A stretch of DNA of 64,000 nt from Lingula anatina (taxonomy: Eukaryota; Brachiopoda; Lingulata; Lingulida; Lingulidae). The notes under the pieces were generated by a model. It made no database searches. It saw only the letters and a list, made by a program, of their open reading frames with translations, and had not been told where the DNA came from. Within the stretch, counting starts at the first letter, position 1; every line of letters begins with the position of its first letter. Below, in pieces: positions 1 through 12,177 of this stretch. The position numbers were made by a program, and so were the translations under genes. The stretch is from contig NW_019775746.1 of assembly GCF_001039355.2 (NCBI RefSeq), positions 1,512,524 through 1,576,523 on the forward strand. The letters run 5' to 3'.

Positions 1-124
1 GTAAAACAATAATTGTGTCACCGAGTAGCCACAAAACTGAACACAAAGCCCTCATAAGAACAGTATGGAGATTTATGTAAATGTCATGAATTTGACCTGG
101 ACACACAACCTCGACCTAGACCCC

Positions 125-345
125 ATTTCCATAGATTTTAGATCGATCTATCCCTGTAGGGAGTCTCACTAGATTACTGTCAGCTTAGCCGGCTTAAGCA
201 TCTGTCCCACCTACTGAAAGCTGTAAGGGGGTAATTAACTATGGTGCGCGCTCGGCTGACTGCAATTTAGCTTGAACCCCCAGGGAGTTAGGTCGATCTA
301 AATCTTAATCCTTGGATCGATTGAAATCTCTGGGAATACACCCCT
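125..345. mobile_element. Short foldback element (MITE-like), copy 1
   Basis: About 220 bp with imperfect inverted ends. The left part carries GATCGATCTATCCC then GGGAGTCTCACTAGATT; the right part carries GGGAGTTAGGTCGATCTAA and GGATCGATTG. A longer relative lies at 11175-11445 and more diverged relatives at 21028-21275 and 42100-42275. There is no coding capacity. It lies in sequence upstream of the first visible HYOU1 exon, so probably in an intron of that gene. Repeat identity is from side-by-side reading, and exact ends and target duplication were not resolved. Confidence 0.6.
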
Positions 346-472
346 AGATGCACATATAACCTTCACCTATTTACATGGCATTGATATATATTGAATTCTG
401 TTCCATATCATATAAATATATGTATGCAGATAAATAGCACTGAAGTGCATCAGTCATGTTTCTCTCCCCCAG

Positions 473-1228
473 ACAGGAGCTTGGCAAAAGCATCAACACA
501 GACGAGGCTGCTGCGCTTGGAGCTGTCTACCAAGCCGCTTTCCTCAGCAAAGGATACAGAGTCAAGAAATTCCTGGTCAAAGATGCTAATCTTTACCCTA
601 TACAGGTGAGATAATGCAGGTTACTTCAGTTAGCTGTAGTGTGATATATCTGTGTTTTGTGTGAAAGCTTGAAAGCTGTTTATACTCTTGGCCCGTGAAA
701 TTCACCTTTTAATAAAATTAAAGTATTTAAACAAAATACATATATCTAAAATAACTTTGTAGCTCATGTGTCATAGTTTTATTTTGATTTTCCATTTTGG
801 AAAAAAGGCATTTTATATTTGTTTTTAGAAATAAAACTTGCTGATAATTAATCTCACAGTGCAAAAAATGATATACATTCACTGTAAGTAAATAATTAAT
901 CACATGTAGCTTTGATATATATTATAGACACCAGCAAAGCCTACACAGTTTCATATAATGGCAGTCTAATAAAAATGTCATATAATATATTGCCATGGTA
1001 AACTGTTTTAATACCAAATCATTTGTTGCACAGGTTGAGTTTGAACGACAGAAGGAAGGAGAGGCTGTCAAGACAATCAAACGCACCCTGTTTGGCCGTA
1101 TGAATCCTTACCCACAGAAGAAAGTGATGACATTCAACAAACACACCGAGGACTTTAATTTCCGTGTGAACTATGGGGACCTGAGCTACCTGGATGAGGT
1201 GGATGTCAAGTAAGTGAAGAAATTGGAA

Positions 1229-1259
<31 letters not shown>

Positions 1260-4200
1260 TTGAAAAGAGAAAATGTGTGTTAATGTGTACATATGCACCC
1301 AGAGAGAGAGAGAGAGAGAGAGAGAATAAGAGACAGTACATAACAAAAAGAGAGACAAAAAATAAGAGACAGAGACAACATAACAAAAAGAGTAAGAGAA
1401 AATAAGAGACGGAGAGTATTTAACAGAAAGAAAGAGAGAGAGAGAGAAACATTTTGCTGAAAAACACAGGAAGAAAGTTCCCATTCTGAATTAAACATGT
1501 ATATTTAACTTATTTTCAGGAATTTTGATTCCCTGAATCTGACCAAGGTGACTTTGAAAGGAGTCAAAGCTGCCCATGAGAAGCACAGTAAGGATGCTGA
1601 GAGCAAGGGAGTCAAGGCACACTTCAGAATGGATGAGAGTGGAATTTTAACTCTGGACAGGGTCAGTTGATTATTTGTAGAATTTCTAATAAGTATCATT
1701 CCACTTCTTTCTTCTTTCTCCCTTCATAGCAAATTTTTTTTCATCCAGTGGCATATAACTTATCACATTAAGAGAATTATGTACTATTGGCTATAGGTCT
1801 GAAATACCGAATGGATGACCTATGAATTTTGAAAAGTAACAAAGCTTGTTTTAACGTTCTACAGAGCACTAATCTCTTGCAAGTTTTAATACAATGGCAT
1901 TTGTTTTAATCAGTTAGTTAATATTTATTTTTTTACCTTCACCAGGTGGAATCAGTTTATGAAAAAGCTCCTCCTCCGGAAGAAGAATCTACCCTAGCAA
2001 GTAAGGGACATTTTTACCATAAGATAATGTTTTTTTTCCACTTAAACTCGCAGAATTACTTTTGTTTTGAATAAAGTTTTCATTCAAATGTATATTTTAC
2101 TAAAATGAAGTGGTTTCATGCAAAAGTTTAATCAGTGAATTTATGTCTGGAGTTTATTTTTCAGAACTTGGTAACACCATTTCCAACTTCTTCTCTGGTA
2201 AGAGTGAGGAGGAAGGAAATGTTGAAGACAGCAAAGAGAAAGATGACAAAGGGAAGGAGAACGGAGGAGAAAAATCTACGGACAGTAAAGATGACACATC
2301 AGAGGTGAGAACTTTTAGATGACATTTTAAATTTGATGAAAAATAAAGGAGTAACTTAAAGCTGCAGCAAATTGAATGGCTTTATATGCAGCTTCCACTT
2401 CCTTAGTTGAAGCTTGCTAGAATAATTTATTTTCAATATTAGGTTATATTGTTTTAAGTTAGAGGGCAAATTTTTTGTTTATTTAATTTCTTAATTTACT
2501 TTGTTTTTGGCGCATTGAAAAAATATAAGAAGATCAAAATTTCTAAGAATAGAAATTGAAATTTAATTTGAATATAATACTAAGGCTTTATCTATAGCAT
2601 GTAATTGCATGTTAACTTATGTTATCTCATCAGCCTAAATTTTATTTTTTGATAAATGTTTGACATACAAGTACAAGCTAAAGAATTTTGATGCAATGAA
2701 AAAAATAAATGGGACTTTGTGAATGATTTAAGAATTTGAAAAAATTCAGATCCCAATTTAAGTATACCCTCTCTTAGACACTAACCTTCAGTCACGAAGT
2801 AACAAATTGCTGCTCACAAATCTCGGTCTTGGATAATTATGGTCAGCATATGTTTTCTCTAAACCTCATTCTTAAGACCGCTTTTTGCATTCCTGTTGTT
2901 AACATATGCCAGACTTGTCTGTTCTTCAAATCTCTGTATGTAAATTTTCCTGTTTAGCTCACAGTTTAACTCAAACAATGGTATTATGTTAAATAGATCT
3001 CTGGCGACATCCTTTCTGATTGTGCCTCATTATAGACCAACACATGGTCCTGGATTTAAGACACTAACTTATTTTCATAATATATATTATAACCTACTTT
3101 GCTTGCTTTTATTGTTTTTTTTTCCTCTTATTTGGATCTTGGTTATTTTTGTTGAAGTTGGACTAACCCTTCTATGCACAGACTACGTTTGGGATTTTTC
3201 ATGTTGGTGAAAAACTACAATACATGTGGTTAAACCAAACTATTCAGGCCCATGACCTACAATTTCAAAGGGGTGGGGGTCTTATTTCTGAAAATTGCCT
3301 TGAAACCGTCGTGTACCTAAATTAGTTTTTACCCAGAGGGAACCTTTTTCCTGACAAAAAGGGTACGCTTCTTTTGAACCCCTTCCCCCCCCCCCCGACC
3401 CCCCTGACTAAGCACCTGCTATTGGTCCAGTGATGGAAGGGTTAGAACACATTTAGCTTCATATTTTGCCTTTGCATATTTATTTTTAGTTTCTGTGGCT
3501 TATTTTGTTGCTCTTGCTCTACTGTATCTTCTTGCACTGTGGAATTTGTCTCCATGTTGTTAGCAGGACAAGAAGGAGAAAAAACAGAGTGATAAGGCTA
3601 AAGAGGAAGAGAAAGAGAAAAAGGAAGAGAAAACAGAGAATAAAAAGGACACCAAAGCTCAAAAAGAGGAAGTAAAGAATGAGAAGAAGGAAGAAAAGAC
3701 AGATCAGAAAAAGGTGCTTTATTTGAAAAAACAAACAAACAAAAAATTGAAGTGGGTAACACCCATCACAAACTACCAGGGAAAGTGATTGTTATCTTTA
3801 CCGTGTATGTTGTGTTGTGCAGGTTAGGATTTCTTTCTTTGAAAAATGGTGAAAGTATTTATGCCTCTTTGTTTGTAAAAAGTATTTCAGTTTGCTTACA
3901 ATAATTTATACTTCCGACCTCTCATTAATTTCCCTTCTTCATCTTCGAATTCATTTTTGGTTCCATCTTCAGGTTTCAGCCAAATATATAAAACAAACAT
4001 TGCCATGACTTCTATATAAAAATAAAAAGTGAAAACATTCGGTTATTTTGGGAATGAAAGATTTGTATCTGGTTAAAGGGATACCTACAAGTACCACTTA
4101 CAGTACTAACTTTCTTCCAGGTAATTTCAAACATGGTGGGGCACCCCCCACCCCCAACCCCAACCCCACCCCCTACATCATTTCTGCAATCTCAGCTCCT

Positions 4201-7200
4201 ATACTTGTGTATAATTGGTACTGGTACATTTAACTTTGGTAAAATATACACACTGAATTCTTGTGATGAAATGTTTGTTTCTGAATCAGTATTATACAGA
4301 TATTGTAATAATAATCATATTATAATGTTCTAGAGTGTCACTGAGTGATACAAAAAATATTTTGGACACTGTATTGAAAAGTGTTGAGTTTAAAGGCTAG
4401 CCCAACTGACCAGTTATGATTGTTTTGTATGGGTTGATTTATTATTAAAAATATATAATAATATTATGGTAATAGTAAAAAAAACATACTAAACTAAAAG
4501 CATGAGATAAAACACAAGTTGATTCAGAGGGTGTCTCTTCTCCCTTTAGCCTCTTTTTTAAATTAAAAGTGGGCCTTACCCCTCCAAACATGAGGCCTGC
4601 AACAAATTGCCACTACCTTGTAAAATGTCTAAAATTACACCTTTGTTTTGATCAGATTTTTGTGCCCCGTCCTTTTCTTTATTTCCCATATTATCCAGCA
4701 TGTTTCCAAGGCAGAGAGGTAGTTGTACCCTTATATGAAACAGCTTGAATGAATTAGGATAATTGTTTACATAAAAACAATTAATAAGACTGTAATTGTA
4801 ATTGACATTTGATTAGTGTTGTTGGGAGCATGGCTGCTGGAGGGGGGTTTGTCTGGTTAATTCCTCAAAAAGATAGTATTAAACAATAAAACTGATGAAA
4901 TTCCTTCAGTTTTGTCTTATAAATTGGTTTTTATTACTGGTAATAGTAACAGACAAAATTAAAAGTTATTTTCTAATTTGATATTCTGTATGTCAGACTC
5001 TGTAGTTCAGGTTCTGAATGTGTTATTTTCAGGATGAGACACCAAAGGAAGGCAAGGCAGACAAAGGTGAACAGAAGGGCAACGAGACCACTGACAAGAA
5101 AGATGGTGATGCAGCCAAGAATGAGACAGCAGAGGAAAAAGTGAGATATTTTTGTGACATATTAATGATTGATTGTTTTAATGGCATACAATGATATTAA
5201 CACTTGATCTTGTACAGTAATAACCCTGGACTTTGCATGCTTCATGTAGGCGATTTCACATAGCTGATTTTTCACAATAATATAAAGATGTAATTTTTTT
5301 TTGTTTGGCAAACATGAGCTATGCTGTTTTTTTCTGGATAAATTGATGACAGAATGAGATCCCCCTACCTTTCTTCACTGTTGTACTTCTGAAAACTGTT
5401 GTGAAAACTACCCTTTGTGAAAATTGTGACTGTATGTCACCCAGAAGAACCATATGGATGAAATATTGAATAACATTTACTATCTTGCTCTCCAGAAACC
5501 ACCTAAACCAGTGACTATAAAAGAGGAGATCACACCAGAGTCCGAAATCCTTGACCTCCTGCCGCCCAGCGAGGACGCAGTGAAAGCTTCAATAAAAGTG
5601 TGAGTACATTTGTTTTATACAATGTGACTGTGTTTTGATCAGCTGCCATATTTGTCCACAGGGAGATTTCTGGATTGTTTCTAGAGAGAGATACCATTCG
5701 GACGACATGAAACTTTCAGTATTATTTCTTATTGAATAACTCCATTAAGGCCATTATGTGTTCTTGACTTTTAGGAGGAAAATATTTAACATTATAGATA
5801 TATAGATCTGCAGGACATTTAGCATAGAATGTGACTTAGAGAAATACATGTAGTGTATTCCTTAATATTTAATGTTGTTTCTCTGCCAGACTGGAAAAAC
5901 TAAAGCAGAAGGACGAAGATAAGATTAAACTGCAGCAGGCCCATAATGCACTGGAATCTTTTATATTTGATGCCCAAGATAAGCTGTACCAAGAACCTTA
6001 TGAACAAGCATCCACCGAAGAAGAAAGAAGCATGCTCCGAGAAAAATTAACAGCAGCATCTGATTGGTTGGATGAGTCAGATGTGACAAATACAATACAG
6101 GTAGGAACCGAACTAAAGTTGATAACAAGGTGTGATTATAAATTAGTAAAGCCTTTTTATGAGGAGATATAATTTGAGAATGACATTTTGAGAAAAAATT
6201 AAATTTTTATCTCACTTTTTTAAAATGTTGCTTATGGAAATATTTTCTTTATGTTTAGGAATTCAAAGATCAACTCAAAACTCTTAAAGATGCCACTTAT
6301 GCCCTCTATGAAAGAGTAAGAGAACACAGCGAGAGACCCAAAGCACTTGAAGCACTGAAGGATATGTTGAATTATACGGATATGTTCTACAAAGGAGTTA
6401 AAAATTTGACAGAGAGCTTAGACGACCAACCTTATACAGAAGTAGAAGTCACAACCTTAGAAAAGTTAATAAATGAAACAAAGGTTTGTATTGGCTGTTT
6501 TTATATCCTTTATTCTTTTTAAATCTGATAAAATATTATTCAAACGTTTGGTTGTGTATATGTGCAATTATGTTTATCTGAGGATAATTTTATATCAAAT
6601 TTGTTGCAATTTATCAATTTTGAGATCCCCACACTTTTTTCTGGGATAGAAAGAATTAGACATTTTAAGTATTTTAATACTCTCACTTTCATCAAAAATA
6701 CGTTCATATGTTTTTCAGTTAAAATCGTTACAAATACAAGTTTTAAAGAGAATGTGTATTGGGAAAGATATGTAAATTGTGAAGTCAGTGGGGATTTTCA
6801 TAGATTTATAGAGTGAAGATCTAAGTATAGAACAAAATTCTTGTTCTTGATTTGAAATGTTTCTGTAATGGTAAGTTCATTTTGAAAATAGTTTCTTTTT
6901 GTCTTTTGTGTAATGATGATGATGAAGCAGAAAATTGTTTCTTAAGATACCAAACATGTTTTCTACTTGAATATGAGAAATGATGTTTCTCATTGACACG
7001 TTAGTCGTGCATGTGGTGAAGATCCTTTATTGTTAGTAAGTGTGACTGAGTCGGACTTCAACTGACTCATGTAGAAAACATTATGTATGATCTTTTGAAA
7101 TAATTGGTTATAAACCTTATAATATTGTTTAATTTTAGAGTTGGCAAAAGACAAATATTAAAGCCCAGAAGGACACTCCACTGACAGACAAACCAGTGCT

Positions 7201-8132
7201 GTTAGTAGAGGATATTGCAGTTAAAATCAGAGCTCTTGACAGAGAAGTCAAATATTTGATGAACAAAGCAAAAACGTTTGTGCCCAAGAAGCCTGTTAAG
7301 CCAAAAAATGAAACGGAGACACCTGGCAATGAGACTAAAATTGAAACGCCAAATAATGAGACGAAATCTGAAGAGGAGGGACCTGCTGAAGGTCAAGGTT
7401 GGTATTTATGATAATTGAGTCAACAGAAAAATGGCACATTTGCTTGTTGTGCAAAGAAAATAAATTTGAAGTCATTTAAGATGCTTGAAACAAAACATGT
7501 TTGAAGCATTTTGCTGAATAAATTGCGAGAAGATTATTCCCTTGCAATAACAATTATAATAATTAAAAAACATTAATCTTGTTCAGCTTATTTGGACATT
7601 GGGTTTGTGTCACAAGCTCTCAAAATGAATAATACATAAGAATCAGCAGATAGAATTAAAACTGTTAGTGACAAAGATATGATTAGTCAAAAATAGATCA
7701 AATTTAAATTTGTGAGTACATGTAGAAATTCAAAGAGCTTTACCTAAGTTCAGTTAAATGAAAAATGTCATTTTGTAGACAATTAAAAATAATGTTTTAA
7801 TTGGTTGATATTTAGCAGACAGCACTACTCCAGGCACAGAAGAGCCAGTGGAACAGCCGCCGCCTCCTACAGAAGAGGAAAATAAAAATAATGGTAATCT
7901 CCCCTTTTTTTACTTAAAACCCCCTCTTCCCCTCTCTCACACACTTTAACTATAACATTAAATTTTATTTTCTTATTTGTGTATTTTCTTTACAAATTTT
8001 ATTGCCTGTTTTTCAGAAGAAAAATCAGAGCTACCAGAATCAGAAGAAACAGATAAAACTGGAAAGGAAGACAAATCATCAGAATCTAAAGAAACAGACT
8101 CTAAAAAAGATGATGAACATATTGAACTTTAA
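473..8132 (+). CDS. HYOU1: HYOU1 / GRP170, ER-lumenal Hsp70-family chaperone (3' part, 13 exons)
   Basis: Hypoxia up-regulated protein 1 is a large Hsp70 relative in the ER lumen that acts as a chaperone and as nucleotide exchange factor for BiP. Exons: 473-605, 1034-1209, 1520-1661, 1946-2000, 2165-2304, 3567-3713, 5033-5140, 5496-5599, 5890-6100, 6259-6483, 7139-7397, 7816-7893, 8017-8132. All junctions are GT-AG and in phase, giving about 630 residues; the family is near 1000, so the N-terminal ATPase part lies upstream of the window. The first exon has the end of the ATPase domain ([19 protein letters not shown]). Exons 2-3 are the beta-sandwich ([23 protein letters not shown]). Exons 5-7 encode a long Lys/Glu-rich loop typical of GRP170. 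Exons 9-11 are the helical lid ([43 protein letters not shown]). The tail has three N-E-T sequons (7306-7360) and ends KKDDEHIEL, with HIEL as ER retention signal. No break was seen. Confidence 0.97.
1235..1446 (+). repeat. Poly-T/poly-G tract and AG-rich microsatellite in a HYOU1 intron
   Basis: The intron after the exon ending at 1209 opens with a T run followed by a G run (about 1243-1259). It then contains AG dinucleotide repeats near 1299-1325 and 1430-1446, separated by degenerate AGAGACA/ACAAAAAGAG units. Simple sequence only. Confidence 0.85.
3714..5032 (+). other. Largest visible HYOU1 intron, no gene content
   Basis: A 1.3-kb AT-rich intron between the exons ending at 3713 and starting at 5033. 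It holds a short C-rich patch (4140-4175) and nothing with a coding or RNA signature. The donor at 3714 (GTGCTT) is weak compared with the other HYOU1 donors. Confidence 0.6.
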
Positions 8133-10122
8133 CATTAGGTTAGTTACTAGGCATTTAAGTTATTTTATTAAAGAAAAAAAGGGCACAAGAAAACCGAGCG
8201 GAAGTTTAGCAAAAATGTTGTTAACAGAGCAAAAATTGTAGATGTGGATATGTGAAGAATTCCTGAATATAGAAATCATAAAAATTTAGCTACAAAGTCA
8301 CCAGCCAAAGAAAAAAAAAAATCAAAACCAGGGTTTCAAATACTCATTTCATTAAAAATTCTACTCTACTGCCAATAAATGTGGCCTTGGTTATTTCCAT
8401 GGGATAAAAAATGTGTTACTGGCTGTATAAGTTGGGTATTTTGTCAGTATTTAAATACATTTTGTACATGACCGTGTCTCAGTCAGTGGTCTTCTGTGGT
8501 TATCATTTGGGACGTAGAACAAACAGGAGAGCAGATTTGTGGAACTCGGGACGAAACGCAATTGGTTGGATGAATGCCCATTGTCCAGAGAACTTCCCAA
8601 TATGACCTTGATACAAAGATGGTGACTCAAGATGGATATGCTTGAGTTTATGATTGAACAGGTGGTGATGTAAAGTCACTTGATATTGTTACTAACAGTT
8701 ATTCACGTCTATGTGACAGAAATATATGAAATTTAAAAAAAAAAGCACTGGTAAAATTCCTGGCCCAATGGTCGCAATCTCGTCTCAAAGAGAGTTATTA
8801 CGGGCCAACTTTATTAATTTAAATGTTATGTATGATCTCTTTACACATTTAATGTGATATGGTGTTCTTTATGAATGTTCAGGTACTCGGAGATGTGAAA
8901 GAAATTGATATAATTTTTGTAAAGACAAAAGACATTAAAATATTACATTAAGCATGTGTTATTTATTTATTAATATTTCTAACTTGTAGATTTGCTCTTC
9001 AGTAAAATATCAATTTTATTTCATATGGGTATAAACAGATGTACAAAAACAAATGTGATATGAAAATTACTATATCTTCCCTTGTGCACAACCAAACGAA
9101 GCCAGAGGGTGACATCTGTCAACTGGTCAACATGCGTCCTTGGGAGTATACAGGATACATGAATACTGCCACAAACTTATTCTATGTCCTCTACTTTGTT
9201 GTCCCATCTTTGATGTCAGACACAATGCTGTCAGTAGAGACTTCCATTGCTGTGTCTTCTTACCAACATTACGCCATGCCCATCTTGCTTTCATACTTTT
9301 ACTTCTTCAGGTTTGCTCCATTTCTTGGGTACGTATGAAATAAAATATGTATCTACCCCCCCCCCCTCCTCCTCACCTCTTTCCCAACACGGACACCTAT
9401 TCAAAGTCATTTTCTAATTTGAACTTAAACCTTTGATTTTTCCCACATTTCAGCTTTTTCCTTTAGCTGTGCTCCAAAATCTTGATAAATAGTTTTCGTT
9501 TTCTAATTTTTGATTCTAGTTGTTTTAGCAGGACTTTTTTTTTTACCCAAAATGATTAAAATAATCATAAACAATCTTCCAAAGGTTTTACATAGAACCT
9601 GCTCCTATACATTAACCTAGCCCACTGAGACAGCATTTCAATAATGAATGTTGCTGTGCGGCATCTTTCCCTCATGGTTGTCATTTGAACGCTACAATAA
9701 CAAGTTCTTTAATCCTGCTGTCATAACAATGTCAGTCTTCCAACCGTTGACCAGTGATTGTAGAATTCCAGTCAGCATTTGTCATCCCCAGTCACTGCTT
9801 CACACTTCTCCCTCATTTCATTTAAGATTTCTGATGTAAAAAAAAGAAAAAAAAAAAAAAAAATAAATATATATATATATATATGTATTTATATACTATT
9901 TTAATTTTATCACATATTTATAAGTTTCAATTTTGACTACAAGTTATAATAAACATAATTTAAACAAACTTATTCAATCCCCCATGCACTACAAATATAA
10001 CAATAAACCAAAGATGTTATATTACACAATTTTTTTCCGCAACTTCACCTGTATGATTTTCACTTAGTAATCATTACATTCCTTTTCTTTTCTCAAAGCC
10101 TAAGTGGCAAATGTCCTGTATA
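8133..10122 (+). other. HYOU1 3' UTR and intergenic spacer
   Basis: The HYOU1 stop is at 8130-8132. A canonical AATAAA lies at 8374-8379, about 240 bases downstream, and is a reasonable polyadenylation signal; further A-rich sites follow near 8935. The rest is AT-rich with a poly-A plus (TA)n tract at 9838-9885. A 99-codon open frame at 9039-9338 has no splice or homology support and was not called. Confidence 0.55.
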
Positions 10123-10815
10123 TCACTCGGCATTAACTTTAATTAAAGAAGAAAACTCACTTTTACAGCTGGCCAATTCTTTCTCTCTGTCTGAGCAGAA
10201 AAATATGTTGCTGTTTGGTTGCTGCCTGTAAACTCTCTGAAAATTGAAAGTAATTATTTTTACAATGTCCCTTAACCTCTGAAAATAAAAATGAATTACA
10301 CAAAAGACTAGGGTGTGCACAATCAAAAATTCCAATCATTTAGGTACCTGTTGTTCCAAAAGGTAATGGGTTATTTAATGAAAGGGCATCTTACCAAAAA
10401 CTGGAAGCCTTAATTTGTTGTTTAAAAAAATCCGCTCTTGTTTTTTACTCCTCTGCTTACATTAGGTACATGTACTGTAGTTTATAAACTTCACATGAAT
10501 ATGGCAAAGGAAAATAGCTTACAGCTCCTGGTTTCAATGACTTCAGCTCAACTTGCAAGACTTCCATTTCATGCTTTTTGACGTCCATCTGAAAGAGATA
10601 CTACAGTACATGTAATAGGAGAGGCTGGTATATTAATTGTAGAAAACAACGCTACAAGACAGGGATACTGTACGTGTAGATATCTACCGGTATGTCAGTA
10701 CAGTACTTGTATAGTTTAATACATGTATAGTTTAAGCATGACCTTCCTCAATACTTGCCTCTTGTATCATTTCCTTTCTACCTGCTTCATCGTGTACAGA
10801 ATATGTGGTACTCAT
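10123..10815 (-). CDS. Possible small three-exon coiled-coil gene (78 residues)
   Basis: Tentative gene built from three phase-0 exons: 10759-10815 (starts ATG at 10815), 10523-10588 and 10123-10236 (stop TGA). The joined product begins MSTTYSVHDEAGRKEMIQE, continues MDVKKHEMEVLQVELKSLK and ends KSEFSSLIKVNAE. The middle has heptad-like spacing of Val/Leu/Met, suggesting a coiled coil. The second intron has GTAAGC and TTTTCAG ends. The first would need a GC-AG intron (GAG then GCAAGT). I do not recognise the protein. It could instead be an internal fragment of a longer gene, or a chance assembly. Confidence 0.33.
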
Positions 10816-10969
10816 TGTCTCTCTCCTACCAGTCGCCTCCTCTGAAGGCTGCCATCTTAAACAGTAGCAATGCCAAAACGAGGCCAAATGTAAGTAGGTC
10901 AAATGGGGAATCTCCGCGTGTTAAAAATAGACACGGGAGGCATAACGACTTTTTAAAGTGTGTCAGGAG

Positions 10970-11012
10970 TGTTGGGGGTGGGGGGTGGGGTGGGGGTGGG
11001 TGGGGGGGGGGG
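10970..11012. repeat. G-rich simple sequence
   Basis: A run of GGGGGTGG-type units followed by an uninterrupted G tract on the + strand. It could form a G-quadruplex, and such tracts often cause sequencing errors. No function is inferred. Confidence 0.7.
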
Positions 11013-11174
11013 GGTAAAATAATTAACCCGTTTGTTCGACTGCTTTTTAAGCGATGAGCAAATATGTGTTGATTTAGGATGAGTCACAATTTAAAGGGCA
11101 CATATAGAGAGAAAAAGACAGGATGCACATCGATGTCATGGATATTCGCTCTAGATTGTTTAAAAAATGGATCC

Positions 11175-11445
11175 TAGGGACCATTCCCACATATATTGGA
11201 TCGATCTATCTTCCTGGGGAGTCTCACTAGATTGCTGTCAACTTGACCGGCTTAAATATCTGTCACGCCTAGTAGGCCCCTAAAGCTAACTGTTAGAGGG
11301 TAGGCTTTGGCCCTAATTAGGCCCTATCTTTACCTAGCTGATTCGGTAGGTGCGACAGACACATAAGCCCGTTAGTTGACAGCAATTTGTGAGACTCCTC
11401 AGGGAGTTAGATCCAACCAGATGGATCGATCTCAGCATGGGAACC
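11175..11445. mobile_element. Short foldback element (MITE-like), copy 2
   Basis: About 270 bp with long imperfect inverted arms. The left arm has GGATCGATCTATC, then GGGGAGTCTCACTAGATT and TGCTGTCAACTTGACCGG. The right arm has the complements (GTTAGTTGACAGCAATT, TGAGACTCC, GGATCGATCTC). GGGACCATTCCCA and CATGGGAACCC are near the extreme ends. It shares GATCGATCTATC, GGGAGTCTCACTAGATT and CCGGCTTAA with the copy at 125-345. There is no ORF, and no target duplication was resolved. Confidence 0.7.
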
Positions 11446-11572
11446 CAGTCCTAAATTACTTATAGCAATATTTGTTTTTACATCAAAAATCTGCAAGAAT
11501 GAGTATACCGGTACGGCGATACAACACATCTAGTAGCTGATGATATATTCTTTAGGCCTTATTAACGCGCCA

Positions 11573-11573
<1 letters not shown>

Positions 11574-11625
<52 letters not shown>
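11574..11625. repeat. (AAT)n microsatellite
   Basis: About 17 uninterrupted AAT units between the foldback element at 11175-11445 and the 3' end of the protease gene. Confidence 0.95.
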
Positions 11626-11626
<1 letters not shown>

Positions 11627-12177
11627 TAATAGTGTTAAATGCCTTAAGATTTTCTATTAAAGTGATAAAATTAGAAAAGCACTCACAGAGCGCAGACCTC
11701 CACCAAGGTATTTCAAATATGGCTATAACTAGAACTGTGAATTAATTCACAGACCATCACCAGAATCTAATCAATTTTAATGTAGACAATTTCTGACCTA
11801 TCCTCTAAATTTTATCGGAGTCCGATCATAACTTTATTATAACAACAACAAAAATCCACTTTTTTCTCCATTTTAGGGATAGAAAATATTTAAAGGCAAC
11901 ATAACCAACATTTTAAAACACAAAAATAATTTTAATTTGTTCAAATATCGAAAGTAGAAAACAAAAGGATATCAAGACAACACAATGCAAAGTTATTAGA
12001 GAAGACATTCGGTTGTAACAGTCATATAATATGAAAGAGGTAACTCCGAATACGTCAAATTTTGCGATTTTTCGCGTGGAGACATGTAGGCCTACTGTGC
12101 CAACGCCATCCTATATATAGTTCATAGCTAATAGGCGTAAACCGTTACTATATATACAGAGTCCGCCAAGCTTAAGC

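Noticed and set aside
1206-1498. Several overlapping minus-strand open frames
   Set aside because: They are translations of the G-tract and AG microsatellite inside a HYOU1 intron.
9039-9338. 99-codon + strand open frame after HYOU1
   Set aside because: It has hydrophobic, biased composition, no splice context and no recognisable motif. It lies in the likely 3' UTR or spacer.
10843-10889. A + strand exon bounded by CTACCAG and GTAAGT
   Set aside because: It is only 16 codons, with no partner exons found on that strand. It overlaps the minus-strand candidate, which has three phase-compatible exons.
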